From an uncultured Prevotellaceae bacterium (GTDB lineage Bacteria > Bacteroidota > Bacteroidia > Bacteroidales > Bacteroidaceae), in contig CADCFA010000021.1 of NCBI GenBank assembly GCA_902800595.1, positions 1 through 36,229 of the forward strand: a DNA stretch of 36,229 nt, given 5' to 3'. The position numbers and the translations under genes were made by a program. Positions 16,315 to 25,247 of the stretch are shown piece after piece. The first letter of the stretch is position 1. The number at the start of each line of letters is the position of its first letter. The notes under the pieces are model-generated. The model saw nothing but the letters and a program-made list of their open reading frames with translations. It was not told the origin of the DNA and ran no database searches.

Positions 16315-18603
16315 ATGAGTGTTTTTGAGATTTATAAAGGGGATGGTGGCGCAAAGTTCATGCGCCCCATCCAAACCAGAGAGGAGTATCTGAAGCTGAG
16401 AAACGGCGGCTGCCAACATGATTATCTCAACCGGATACGCAAGGGTGAAGAGAACCTGAAATACAATCTTGTTCAGATGAACTACTCGTGCTTGCCTAAC
16501 GAGGACGGCTCGCTGAAAGGCAGCAAGAAGATGACAACCACCGTTGGGATGGACATCGACCATATCCCTGCCGACGAGATGCAGTCGGTACGTGAGCGGA
16601 TACTCACCAAGAAAGACGAAATTGGGCTGCTGATGTTAGAGGAAAGTGCGCGCGGTCAGGGCTATCATCTGGCTTTCAGGCGTAAGCCCGAGCTTTCTCA
16701 GGAGGAGAACCTGAAGTGGGTTAGTGGGTTGCTGGGAGTAGCGTATGATGCTCAGGCTAAGGATATCACTCGCGTGTTCTTTAGTACTACTGAACAGGAA
16801 CTTGTTTTCCTGGATGATGAGATATTTGAGATTCACGAGCTTGACTCTGCTCTCGCTGTTGCAGCGTTGACTACCATCGACCCTGCAGGCGCTCGGCATA
16901 GCTCAAGCGAGCTTGGCTCTGCTCTCGCTGTTGCAGCGTTGCAGTGTTGCAGTTCAAAATACGACCCCGAGGCTAAATACAACGAGCTGCTGTTTAAGGA
17001 TATCGTTGCAAAGTATTGGGAGCTGTTCAACGGCGGCAAGACACCTGTAGAGGGTGACCGCAATGCGCTGACATTCGAACTGGCTATGACCATCCGAAGT
17101 ATCTGCGGCTACTCGTTGGAGAAGTTGCAGACGGTTATTCCCAACTATTGGGCAAAGCCTGACGGTACGTGTTCACAGGAAGATCTGGCAGAGTGGCGAA
17201 AAACCATCGAGAATGCGCTGAATGAGCCTCGCAAGGGTATGCACTACCGGCTCAAACAGGTGCTCCAGGCATTGAAGTCGCAGGCAGGCATCAAGGCTTG
17301 TGGCGGTACGCAGACTACGCCCCCACCAATGCCTAAGAAATTGCCGCCGCTGCTGAAGCTGCTCACAAAAAACGTGCCCTTGCTCTATAAGCCTGCTGTG
17401 GCAAATGCGGTGTTTCCAGGGCTGGGTGCTCATCTGCACGGCGTAAAGTTCCGCTATTGGGATAATATGGAGCACGAGGCAACCTTTATGAATGTCTTGA
17501 TAGGTCGTCAGAGTATCGGTAAGAGTACGATTAAGAAGCCTATCGAATTCATCATGGAGGACATCAAGCAGCGCGACCTGCCTAACCGTCAGCGCGAGGC
17601 CGAGTGGAAGCAGAAAAACCCCAGCGCGAAGCCGAAGAAAGACCCGCGACCGACGGATATCTGCATCCAGATGTTGATTGATAATCTGACCGATGCCGTC
17701 TTCAACCAGCGCATCGTGGATGTCAACAACAATGGTCAGCGATTTATCTACACCATCGTGGATGAGATAGAAGGCTTAAAGAAGCTGACATCGAAGGGTA
17801 CGGCGGATGAGGTGGGCTTGCTGATTCGTAAGGCCTTCGATAATTCTGATGCCGGTCAGGAGCGCGTAGGTGCCGATTCTGTCAGTGGCATAGCCCCCTT
17901 AAGGTGGAACTTTAACGCCTCGACGACTCCACCCAACGCTAAGAAATTCTTCTTCAAGATGGTGAACGACGGAACCGTTAGCCGACTGGATATCTCGACG
18001 ATTATCATGGGTGATGATGACAATGATACGGCACCCGTGGTTGGCATCTACGACCACAAGTTCGCACAAGAGCTCAAGCCTTATATCGACCGCCTGGAAG
18101 CTGCCAACGGACTGATTGAGTGCGCGCAGTCGAAGAAGCTGTCACTCGACATGAAGCAGGAGAACAGTGATACTGCAAAACTCTTTGACAGTGAGGCTTA
18201 TCGTGTGTTCAGTTATCGTGCCAATGTGATTGCCTGGCTCAAAGGAATGGTGCTCTATGTGGCTCACGGCTACAAATGGAGCAAGGAGATTGCGGATTTC
18301 GTCCGTTGGAGTCAGCAGTATAATCTCTGGTGCAAGATGCTGTATTTTGGTCGGCAACTGGAAAAGGAACTGTGCGAGGAGATTGAAATCCAGCGCCAGT
18401 CTGGTCCTCAGAACTTGCTGGAACTCTTGTCTGATGAGTTCACCAAAGAGCAGTACCGCCAGATGCGTCTGCAACAAGGTAAGAGTGGCGACGGTGAGAG
18501 TACGCTGCGCAGTTGGCAGAATCGCGGACACATTGTCTTTGACGAGGTGAACGGCAGATATTGCAAGACGGATGAGTACAAGCGGAAGTTTTCAGCATAT
18601 TGA
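16315..18603 (+). CDS. VirE_N/BT4734-like primase-polymerase fused to a helicase-like ATPase
   Basis: 762 residues. The N-terminal ~180 residues match the BT4734-like/VirE_N domain and show a primase-polymerase pattern: GMDIDH (Asp80, Asp82), GQGYHLAF (His118) and KDITR (Asp150). A middle region (~220-340) contains a PriCT-like helical segment (GDRNALTFELAMTIRSICGY). The C-terminal DUF3987-like ATPase has Walker A GRQSIGKST (397-405), a Walker B-like TIVDEIEG (~480-487) and a sensor-like NASTTPP. It probably primes and unwinds DNA for an integrated element or phage satellite, or acts in defence. The true role is not established. The linker at ~175-215 carries an in-frame repeat insertion (see 16837-16941). 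It follows the 122-residue gene by 11 bases. Confidence 0.8.
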   Translation: MSVFEIYKGDGGAKFMRPIQTREEYLKLRNGGCQHDYLNRIRKGEENLKYNLVQMNYSCLPNEDGSLKGSKKMTTTVGMDIDHIPADEMQSVRERILTKKDEIGLLMLEESARGQGYHLAFRRKPELSQEENLKWVSGLLGVAYDAQAKDITRVFFSTTEQELVFLDDEIFEIHELDSALAVAALTTIDPAGARHSSSELGSALAVAALQCCSSKYDPEAKYNELLFKDIVAKYWELFNGGKTPVEGDRNALTFELAMTIRSICGYSLEKLQTVIPNYWAKPDGTCSQEDLAEWRKTIENALNEPRKGMHYRLKQVLQALKSQAGIKACGGTQTTPPPMPKKLPPLLKLLTKNVPLLYKPAVANAVFPGLGAHLHGVKFRYWDNMEHEATFMNVLIGRQSIGKSTIKKPIEFIMEDIKQRDLPNRQREAEWKQKNPSAKPKKDPRPTDICIQMLIDNLTDAVFNQRIVDVNNNGQRFIYTIVDEIEGLKKLTSKGTADEVGLLIRKAFDNSDAGQERVGADSVSGIAPLRWNFNASTTPPNAKKFFFKMVNDGTVSRLDISTIIMGDDDNDTAPVVGIYDHKFAQELKPYIDRLEAANGLIECAQSKKLSLDMKQENSDTAKLFDSEAYRVFSYRANVIAWLKGMVLYVAHGYKWSKEIADFVRWSQQYNLWCKMLYFGRQLEKELCEEIEIQRQSGPQNLLELLSDEFTKEQYRQMRLQQGKSGDGESTLRSWQNRGHIVFDEVNGRYCKTDEYKRKFSAY
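16837..16941 (+). repeat. 33-bp direct repeat and palindrome inserted in frame in the primase gene
   Basis: 16837-16869 and 16909-16941 are 33-bp copies differing at one base, offset by 72 bp (24 codons), so the frame is kept and the protein gains a duplicated SALAVAAL segment. Between the copies lies GCTC-aagc-GAGC (16901-16912), like the palindrome at 4797-4808. Confidence 0.8.
16929..16955 (+). repeat. 27-bp copy of the sequence at 5599-5625
   Basis: Twenty-seven consecutive bases, built from TTGCAGCGTTGCAGTGTTGC and its continuation, are identical to the left inverted-repeat arm upstream of hsdR, 11.3 kb away and in the same orientation. Here they encode the AALQCCSS part of the linker. 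Confidence 0.85.
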
Positions 18604-18605
18604 TC

Positions 18606-19013
18606 ATGATGTTTAGAATTGAGAACAATCAGGAATGCTTTGTGCAACTCTGGCTTCGGCTGGAGCGCACGAGGCGCCTCCTAAGAGGTCAGTTTAAGCG
18701 CTTCTGTATCCGAAATGTACTAAAATTGTGGTTCGGCCATGAAGCCAACGATAATTGTATCTGGGAAGTGTGCCACAGGTGTGGGCAGGATGGTTGGAAT
18801 GAACTGCCGCCGCCGTCGCTTTATCCGCGTCAGCACCGTGAGTTGTTAAGGGCTATCGTGTCGGTAAGGTTGGGCATCAGTTATTGGAAAGTTCATTTAA
18901 GAGCCCTCGACGCGGCCTATAGCATCGCCTTCCCGAAAAGTACACCAATTAATGTAAATAAGAAAAGCAAAAATGAAACAAGTAGAAATGAATACGAACA
19001 TGAAATCAAGTGA
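18606..19013 (+). CDS. Unrecognised 135-residue basic protein with a CxxC motif
   Basis: Start taken at the ATG at 18606, two bases after the primase stop. A TTG at 18600 would overlap the stop. The protein is strongly basic at the N-terminus (LRLERTRRLLRGQFKRFCIR). It has WFGHEANDN...WEVCHRCGQDGW around residues 40-60, where His and the CxxC could form a small zinc site. It has no signal peptide or membrane segment. The last 40 bases overlap the start of the M15 peptidase gene in another frame, so the two may be translationally coupled. It may be a nucleic-acid-binding accessory protein. Family unknown. Confidence 0.5.
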   Translation: MMFRIENNQECFVQLWLRLERTRRLLRGQFKRFCIRNVLKLWFGHEANDNCIWEVCHRCGQDGWNELPPPSLYPRQHRELLRAIVSVRLGISYWKVHLRALDAAYSIAFPKSTPINVNKKSKNETSRNEYEHEIK

Positions 19014-19503
19014 GCTTAATGGTCTTCGCTTATCGCCTCACTTTACACTCGGAGAGATGACGAAGACGAATCACAAGACGGCTGACGGGAATATCCCGAG
19101 TAGGGTGGTGATTGAGAACCTCAGGAATCTCTGTGAGAACTGGTTGGAAGATTTAAGGTACAGCTATAATACGCTGTACCAACCTGAGGGACTGGTGATC
19201 AACTCGGGCTACCGTTCGCCGGAGGTGAACCGGCTGGCCGGAGGATCGCCTACGAGCAACCATCTGACGGGCTGCGCTGTGGATATCCGCGTGGCGGGTT
19301 TCGAGGAGGCTGTCCGCTATGCCTCGATCCTGCTGGATATCTCCGACGGTACGAAGCGCGACTATGATGAACTCTACATCGAGCGCAACAAGGCTGGCAG
19401 CTACTGGATCCACTTCGCCGTACGTCCATCAGACCACTCGGCGACACAAGGAGACGCTTGCCTCAGCAAGAACCGCCGCAAGAGCGGGTTCCTGAACGTT
19501 TAA
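18973..19503 (+). CDS. Peptidase M15 family protein (D-Ala-D-Ala carboxypeptidase-like, phage-endolysin type)
   Basis: 176 residues. It has the zinc peptidase pattern of the M15_3 group: SGYRSPEVNRLAGGSPTSNH with zinc ligands His97 and Asp104 in SNHLTGCAVDIRV, and His147 in WIHFAVRP. It starts with LSPHFTLGEMTKT, typical of the family. No signal peptide is present, as in phage-derived endolysins that depend on a holin or another route. It would cleave peptide cross-bridges of peptidoglycan. It closes the primase operon and is followed by a terminator. The ATG at 18973 has a purine-rich leader; starts at 18988 or 19000 are possible. Confidence 0.85.
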   Translation: MKQVEMNTNMKSSELNGLRLSPHFTLGEMTKTNHKTADGNIPSRVVIENLRNLCENWLEDLRYSYNTLYQPEGLVINSGYRSPEVNRLAGGSPTSNHLTGCAVDIRVAGFEEAVRYASILLDISDGTKRDYDELYIERNKAGSYWIHFAVRPSDHSATQGDACLSKNRRKSGFLNV

Positions 19504-19509
19504 ACAATG

Positions 19510-19547
19510 ATATCCCTCCGCTCACAAACGAACGGAGGGATATTTTC
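19510..19547 (+). terminator. Terminator of the primase/M15 operon
   Basis: ATATCCCTCCG (19510-19520) pairs perfectly with CGGAGGGATAT (19533-19543) and continues into TTTTCT. It lies just after the M15 stop codon. Confidence 0.85.
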
Positions 19548-19613
19548 TACCTGCTCTCGCGTACCTAATTATAAATACTGACTTGTGAGGGTGGGAGCGT
19601 TGCTAAAATAATT

Positions 19614-19640
19614 GAGGGTGTTCGCTTGAACACCCTCTTT
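19614..19640. terminator. Terminator hairpin after the Dcu transporter gene
   Basis: GAGGGTGTTC-gctt-GAACACCCTC (19614-19637) is a perfect 10-bp stem. On the minus strand it is followed by AATTATTTTA, and on the plus strand by TTTAT, so it can stop transcripts from both sides. Confidence 0.8.
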
Positions 19641-19647
19641 ATCTTGT

Positions 19648-21096
19648 TTAATTGAATAGCATCGATAGGCAATATGCTACTATGGTAGAGACTGTTACAG
19701 AGATCAGTCCCGGCATCATGAACGAGTGATTCAACAGGTATTTACCAATCACTGTGGTACCTGAGCGGTCGAAGTTTACTGTCGCAATATCTGATGGATA
19801 GTTCGGGATGAAGAAATAACCATAGACTGATGGCAGAACACCAAGGAGTATAGGACCAGGAATGCCTAAAGAGTAGGCAAGTGGCAGCATGGCTACTACT
19901 ACAGCTCCCTGAGAATTGATCAGCACAGAAACCATAAAGAAAACCAGAGCTATACTCCAAGGATATTCTTTGACGATATCGGTCAGCATGCTCTGCATCT
20001 CATCCATATAGTTGGAGAAGTAAGTATCAGCCAGCCAGGCAATACCATAGATGGCTACTACTGCCACCATACCAGACTGCCATACCGGACCTGCAACAGC
20101 CTTTTTGGGTAGGGCTTTACAGAAGATAATCATCAGCGCAGCTGCGGAGATCATCACAATCTGAATCACAAGGTTCATCTTCAGTCCTGTCATGCTTTTT
20201 TCTGTAAATCCGTCGATTACGACGCCTGCTTTGGCTAATGCAGCTGCTGTAACCTTGGTGCCATCGGCAAGTACGAGATCCTCAGCTCCCTTAATCGCCT
20301 TAATGGTAGAATATGAGGGCAGCAGGTCGGGCAGGGCAGCGAACATCACGATGACAGCCAGTGCTCCGAGGAAGATAAATACGGCATTCTTGGCAGACTG
20401 TGGTATTTCTTTGTCAAGCGTTGTGGCATTCGAGCCATAGATGTATTCGCGCATCGCCGGGTCGGCAACCTTTCTCTGGAACTCAGGATCCTTGTCAAGG
20501 TCGAGACCGCGGTGATATGAAGCAGCTGCAGCAGCCATCAGACCACAGACACAGGCTGGGATACTTACCATCAGCACACGTGGAATAGTGATATCGAAGT
20601 GGTTGGCGTTAGATATGGTGACGAAAGCCACCACAGCAGCAGCGATGGGAGAACAGGTGATACCTACCTGCGAGGCAACGGATGCCACACCGCAAGGGCG
20701 TTCTGGACGGATGCCTTTCTTTAAGGCGATGTCGCAGATGATGGGCATCAGGGTATAAACCACGTGACCTGTACCAACCAGCACTGTCAGGAAGAAAGTG
20801 GTGAGCGGGGCCAGAAAGGTAATGCGGTCCGGATGCTTACGCAATAGTTTCTCTGCAATCTGGATCAACCAGTCCATACCACCGGATGCCTGCATGATAC
20901 CTGCGCAGGTAACAGCTGCGATAATAATGTAAATCACGTCTGTAGGCGGTGTCCCGGGCTTTAAACCGAAACCAAACACGAGAATAGCCAGACCTATTCC
21001 AGAAATAGCTCCAAGGGCAAGGCTACCATAACGCGAACCCACCCACAACGCTCCTAGTACGATACAGAGCTGAAGAATCATTGTAAATGTTACCAT
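19648..21096 (-). CDS. dcuB: Anaerobic C4-dicarboxylate transporter, Dcu family
   Basis: 482 residues, an inner-membrane protein with about 12 hydrophobic segments. It is recognisable as DcuA/DcuB by the N-terminal LGALWVGSRYGSLALGAISGIGLAILVFGFGLKPGTPP, GHVVYTLMPIICDIALKKGIRPERP, and ASQVGITCSPIAAA, with IPNYPSDIATVNFDRSGTT near the C-terminus. It exchanges fumarate, malate or aspartate for succinate, fitting the fumarate-respiring, succinate-producing metabolism of Bacteroidales. It is longer than E. coli DcuB because of a soluble loop around residues 250-300 (KGAEDLVLADGTKVTAAALA). DcuA and DcuB cannot be told apart by eye. A single gene divergent from ileS. Confidence 0.9.
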   Translation of the reverse strand: MVTFTMILQLCIVLGALWVGSRYGSLALGAISGIGLAILVFGFGLKPGTPPTDVIYIIIAAVTCAGIMQASGGMDWLIQIAEKLLRKHPDRITFLAPLTTFFLTVLVGTGHVVYTLMPIICDIALKKGIRPERPCGVASVASQVGITCSPIAAAVVAFVTISNANHFDITIPRVLMVSIPACVCGLMAAAAASYHRGLDLDKDPEFQRKVADPAMREYIYGSNATTLDKEIPQSAKNAVFIFLGALAVIVMFAALPDLLPSYSTIKAIKGAEDLVLADGTKVTAAALAKAGVVIDGFTEKSMTGLKMNLVIQIVMISAAALMIIFCKALPKKAVAGPVWQSGMVAVVAIYGIAWLADTYFSNYMDEMQSMLTDIVKEYPWSIALVFFMVSVLINSQGAVVVAMLPLAYSLGIPGPILLGVLPSVYGYFFIPNYPSDIATVNFDRSGTTVIGKYLLNHSFMMPGLISVTVSTIVAYCLSMLFN

Positions 21097-21135
21097 AAAA
21101 TTATTAAGTTTTCAGTCATTTCGGTAAATTGCTTG

Positions 21136-21143
21136 CAAATATA
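21136..21143 (-). promoter_or_regulatory. Possible -7 element of the Dcu transporter gene
   Basis: The minus strand reads TATATTTG, matching TAnnTTTG, 40 bases ahead of the ATG. The -33 box is poor, which may mean activator-dependent expression. Confidence 0.45.
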
Positions 21144-21202
21144 AGGAAAATATTTGTAAAACCATACTTTTTTGAGAGAAATATTAAAAAAAACTATTTC
21201 CT

Positions 21203-21233
21203 TTTGCCATATCGAATAATTTTATTACCTTTG
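21203..21233 (+). promoter_or_regulatory. Promoter of the ileS operon
   Basis: TTTG at 21203-21206, exactly 19 bases, then TACCTTTG at 21226-21233, a near-perfect Bacteroidetes housekeeping promoter. The leader to the ATG at 21281 is about 40 bases, too short for a T-box riboswitch. Confidence 0.85.
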
Positions 21234-21280
21234 CGCCCTAAATATAAAAGTTAAAAAGTAAAAAGGTAAATCAGTAAGAT

Positions 21281-24200
21281 ATGGCTAAGAAATTTGCCGA
21301 ACATAGTGGTCTGAATCTGACTCAGGTCAACAACGACATCCTTGAGATGTGGAGAGAGAAAAATGTGTTCTGGCGCTCTGTAGATGAGCGTGAGGGCTGT
21401 CCGCAGTTTGTATTCTTCGAGGGACCTCCTTCTGCAAATGGTCACCCAGGCATTCACCATGTGCTGGCCAGAACCATCAAGGATACCTTCAACCGCTATA
21501 AGACGATGAAGGGCTTCCAGGTGAAGCGTAAGGCTGGTTGGGATACGCATGGACTGCCTGTTGAACTGGGTGTTGAGAAGGAACTTGGTATCACCAAGGC
21601 TGATATCGACAATAAGGCTTCGGATAAGTATATCTCTACAGAGGATTATAATAAGAAATGTCGCGAAAATGTGATGATGTTTACCCAGGAATGGCGTGAC
21701 CTGACGGAAAAGATGGGTTACTTCGTTGATCTGGATAATCCATACATCACTTATGACAATAAGTATATTGAGACCTTGTGGTGGCTGCTGCAGCAGTTCT
21801 ATCAGAAGGGCTTGCTTTACAAAGGCTATACCATTCAGCCGTATTCACCGGCAGCCGGTACAGGTCTGAGCTCTCATGAGCTGAATCAGCCTGGTTGCTA
21901 TCGTGATGTGAAGGATACAACAGTGACTGCACTCTTCAAGGCGCTTGATCCTAAGGAAGAGTGGACAAAGTGGGGTACACCTTACTTCGTAGCTTGGACT
22001 ACCACACCTTGGACACTGCCTTCAAACACAGCTCTCTGCGTAGGTCCGAAGATCGACTATGTGGCTGTTGAGACCTATAATGCCTATAACGGTGAGAAGA
22101 TCACCATCGTGTTGGCTGAGAGTCGCTTGAACGCTTATCTTGCTCCTGAGGGTAACATCACCGATGGTGAGGAGATGCCTGAATATAACAAGGGTGAGAA
22201 GTTTGTGCCTTATCGTATCGTAGGCCGCTATACTGGTGAGCAGCTTGTTGGTATGAAGTATCAGCAGCTGATGCCTTGGGTGAAGCCTTCTGCCAAACTC
22301 GATCAGAATGCTGCCGACTATGTGAAGGCCTATGCTCAGGCTCATCCTGAGAAGGTGTTCACTGGTGAGAACGGCAAGGATCAGTTTGTGGAGATGGAGA
22401 GTGAGGCTTTCCGCGTGATTCCTGGCGATTATGTAACAACAGAGGATGGTGCCGGTATCGTGCACATTGCTCCTACCTTTGGTGCTGATGATGCCAAGGT
22501 GGCTAAGGACGCTCACATCCCAAGTCTGTTCCTTATAAATAAGAAAGGTGAAACCCGTCCGATGGTTGACCTCCAGGGAAAATACTATGTGATGGACGAG
22601 CTTGACAATAACTTCGTTACGAAGTGTGTGAACGTTGATGGTTATAGTCATCACGCAGGCGATTATGTGAAGAATGCCTATGCACCGGAGTTCAACAAGG
22701 ATGGTAAGTACGACGAGCAGGCTGCCTCTAAGGCTGAAGACCTGAACATCGTGATCTGTATGGAGATGAAGCAGGAGGGTACTGCTCTCAAGATAGAGAA
22801 GCACGTACACAACTATCCTCACTGCTGGCGTACAGACAAGCCTGTGCTCTACTATCCGCTCGATTCATGGTTCATCCGCTCTACTGCCAAGAAGGACCGT
22901 ATGTTCGAGTTGAATAAGACCATCAACTGGCAGCCTGAGTCAACAGGTACAGGTCGTTTTGGTAACTGGCTTGAGAACCTGAATGACTGGAACCTGTCTC
23001 GCTCACGTTTCTGGGGAACACCGCTCCCCATCTGGCGTGATGAGGATGGCAAGGAAATCTGTATCGGCAGTGTAGAGGAGCTCTATAATGAGATAGAGAA
23101 GGCTGTGAAGGCTGGCTTCATGACTTCAAACCCATTGAAGGACAATGGTTTCGTGCCTGGCGATATGTCGAAGGAGAACTACGACAAGATAGATTTGCAT
23201 CGTCCTTATGTAGATAATATTGTATTGGTATCTGAGAGTGGTAAGCCCATGAAGCGTGAGACTGACCTGATCGACGTTTGGTTTGATTCTGGTTCTATGC
23301 CATACGCTCAGATTCACTATCCATTCGAGAATAAGGAACTGATAGATAAGGGTATCGCCTTCCCCTGTGACTTTATCAATGAGGGTGTGGATCAGACGCG
23401 TGGCTGGTTCTTCACGCTGCATGCCATTGCTACCATGATCTTCGACTCAGTAGCCTTCAAGAATGTGATTTCTTCAGGACTTGTGCTCGATGCTAAGGGT
23501 AATAAGATGTCGAAGCACGTGGGTAACGTGGTGAACCCGTTCGATATGATTGAGAAGTTCGGTAGTGATGCCGTTCGCCTGTATATGATGACCAACTCTG
23601 AACCATGGGACAACCTGAAGTTCGACCCGGAGGGCGTGGATGAGGTGCGTCGTAAGTTCTTCGGTACCTTATATAATACCTATAGCTTCTTTGCGCTGTA
23701 TGCTAATGTGGATGGCTTTGATCCTGCAGCAGAGCAGGTGGCATTCGACAAGCGTCCAGAGATTGACCGTTGGATTCTCTCTTGTCTGAATACGCTTATC
23801 AAGGGTGTTGAGTCTGAACTCGACGGCTATGACCCAACACGTGCAGGCCGACTGATAGACGCCTTTGTTAACGACGACCTGAGTAACTGGTTCGTACGTC
23901 TGAACCGTAAGCGTTTCTGGGGTAAGGAAATGAGTGAGGATAAGCTCTCTGCCTATCAGACACTCTATACCTGCTTGATGACAGTTGCCAAGTTGCTGGC
24001 TCCGTTTGCGCCGTTCTATGCCGATCAGCTGTATAAGGATCTGGGTGGTAAGCTCGATTCTGTGCACCTGGATAAGTTCCCAGTTGCTGACGATGCCCAG
24101 ATTGATAAGGATCTCGAGGCTCGTATGCAGATGGCACAGAAGATCACATCTATGGTTCTGGCTCTTCGTCGTAAAGTGAACATCAAGGTGCGTCAGCCAC

Positions 24201-24841
24201 TGCAGGCTATTATGATCCCTGCTGTCGATGCAGAGCAGAAAGCTCATATTGAAGCTGTAAAGCAGCTGATTATGAACGAAGTGAATGTGAAGGAACTTCG
24301 TTTCGTTGAGGGTGCTGGTGTGCTAGTGAAGAAGGTGAAATGTAACTTCCGTACGATGGGCAAGAAGTTTGGCAAACTGATGAAAGGTGTGGCTGCTGCT
24401 ATGGATCAGCTCTCACAGGAACAGATTGCCCAACTGGAACAGCAGGGTAGTATCGGTATCGAAGTTGAAGGTCAGACACTAACCGTAGAGGCTGTGGATG
24501 TTGATATCATCAGTGAGGATATTCCTGGTTGGCTGGTAGCTAATGAGGGTAATCTGACCGTAGCGCTTGAGGTGGAACTTACCGATGAGCTGAAGAATGA
24601 AGGAATGGCTCGTGAGCTCATCAACCGCATACAGAATATCCGCAAGGAAAGTGGTTTGGAGATTACCGATCGTATCGCAGTGGTTCTTGCTCCAAATGTT
24701 GATGTCGAGAAGGCTGTAGATAGCTTTGGTGAGTATATCAAGACGCAGGTTCTGGCTGATAGTATCGCTATCCAACCGAATGATGGACAGGAAGTTGACT
24801 TCGATGACTTCAAGTTGAATATTAAAGTGACAAAACAATAA
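21281..24841 (+). CDS. ileS: Isoleucine-tRNA ligase
   Basis: 1186 residues, a class I aminoacyl-tRNA synthetase charging tRNA-Ile. The HIGH signature appears as HPGIHH (from residue 55) after GPPSANG, followed by GWDTHGLPVE. The editing domain (CP1) spans roughly residues 200-600, with AWTTTPWTLPSNTAL and the DDGAGIVH-like TTEDGAGIVHIAPTFG. DVWFDSGSMPY and QTRGWFFT precede KMSKH (from residue 742), the KMSKS loop. The C-terminal anticodon-binding part is long and lacks the Cys-rich zinc finger of the E. coli enzyme. Length and C-terminus fit the eukaryote-like type 2 group common in Bacteroidetes, which tends to be less sensitive to mupirocin. It heads a plus-strand run with the DksA-like regulator and lspA. 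Confidence 0.97.
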   Translation: MAKKFAEHSGLNLTQVNNDILEMWREKNVFWRSVDEREGCPQFVFFEGPPSANGHPGIHHVLARTIKDTFNRYKTMKGFQVKRKAGWDTHGLPVELGVEKELGITKADIDNKASDKYISTEDYNKKCRENVMMFTQEWRDLTEKMGYFVDLDNPYITYDNKYIETLWWLLQQFYQKGLLYKGYTIQPYSPAAGTGLSSHELNQPGCYRDVKDTTVTALFKALDPKEEWTKWGTPYFVAWTTTPWTLPSNTALCVGPKIDYVAVETYNAYNGEKITIVLAESRLNAYLAPEGNITDGEEMPEYNKGEKFVPYRIVGRYTGEQLVGMKYQQLMPWVKPSAKLDQNAADYVKAYAQAHPEKVFTGENGKDQFVEMESEAFRVIPGDYVTTEDGAGIVHIAPTFGADDAKVAKDAHIPSLFLINKKGETRPMVDLQGKYYVMDELDNNFVTKCVNVDGYSHHAGDYVKNAYAPEFNKDGKYDEQAASKAEDLNIVICMEMKQEGTALKIEKHVHNYPHCWRTDKPVLYYPLDSWFIRSTAKKDRMFELNKTINWQPESTGTGRFGNWLENLNDWNLSRSRFWGTPLPIWRDEDGKEICIGSVEELYNEIEKAVKAGFMTSNPLKDNGFVPGDMSKENYDKIDLHRPYVDNIVLVSESGKPMKRETDLIDVWFDSGSMPYAQIHYPFENKELIDKGIAFPCDFINEGVDQTRGWFFTLHAIATMIFDSVAFKNVISSGLVLDAKGNKMSKHVGNVVNPFDMIEKFGSDAVRLYMMTNSEPWDNLKFDPEGVDEVRRKFFGTLYNTYSFFALYANVDGFDPAAEQVAFDKRPEIDRWILSCLNTLIKGVESELDGYDPTRAGRLIDAFVNDDLSNWFVRLNRKRFWGKEMSEDKLSAYQTLYTCLMTVAKLLAPFAPFYADQLYKDLGGKLDSVHLDKFPVADDAQIDKDLEARMQMAQKITSMVLALRRKVNIKVRQPLQAIMIPAVDAEQKAHIEAVKQLIMNEVNVKELRFVEGAGVLVKKVKCNFRTMGKKFGKLMKGVAAAMDQLSQEQIAQLEQQGSIGIEVEGQTLTVEAVDVDIISEDIPGWLVANEGNLTVALEVELTDELKNEGMARELINRIQNIRKESGLEITDRIAVVLAPNVDVEKAVDSFGEYIKTQVLADSIAIQPNDGQEVDFDDFKLNIKVTKQ

Positions 24842-24863
24842 AAATAACAATAACTTAACAATT

Positions 24864-25247
24864 ATGGCAGAAAAGACACGCTACACTGACGAAGAACTCG
24901 AGGAGTTCCGTCAGATTATCAACGAAAAACTGGCTTTGGCTAAGCGCGATTATGATGAGATGATGCGCGTGCTGACAAATCAGGATTCTAACGATGTAGA
25001 TGACACATCACCCACATATAAGGCTTTGGAAGAGGGGAGTGCAACCCAGACAAAAGAGGAACTGATTACGATGGCAGCTCGCCAGCAGAAGTTCATCCAG
25101 GGGCTGAAAGCTGCACTTGTACGCATTGAGAATAAGACTTATGGTGTGGATCGTATCACTGGAAAACTGATTCCAAAGGAGCGTCTGCGTGCAGTACCTC
25201 ATGCTACGTTGAGCGTTGAATCAAAGATGAACCAAAATAAGCGGTGA
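24864..25247 (+). CDS. DksA/TraR-like transcriptional regulator without zinc-finger cysteines
   Basis: 127 residues. A coiled-coil N-terminal part (EELEEFRQIINEKLALAKRDYDEMM) is followed by a linker (DTSPTYKALEEGSATQTKEELITMAARQ) and a C-terminal globule with YGVDRITGKLIPKERLRAVPHATLSVES. This is the DksA/TraR scaffold, which enters the RNA polymerase secondary channel and alters initiation. The four Cys of the classical finger are absent, and even the single Cys expected in YGxC is Asp here, so zinc binding is unlikely. Bacteroidales homologues commonly have a degenerate finger. It lies 22 bases after ileS, and its stop overlaps the lspA GTG start. Confidence 0.85.
   Translation: MAEKTRYTDEELEEFRQIINEKLALAKRDYDEMMRVLTNQDSNDVDDTSPTYKALEEGSATQTKEELITMAARQQKFIQGLKAALVRIENKTYGVDRITGKLIPKERLRAVPHATLSVESKMNQNKR

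Noticed and set aside
21234-21280. T-box riboswitch ahead of ileS
   Set aside because: The leader between promoter and ATG is only about 45 bases and has no specifier-loop or antiterminator structure.
22022-22822. Long open frame of 266 codons on the minus strand
   Set aside because: It lies wholly inside ileS, which has full-length motif support. The product has no recognisable domain and mirrors the codon pattern of the opposite strand.
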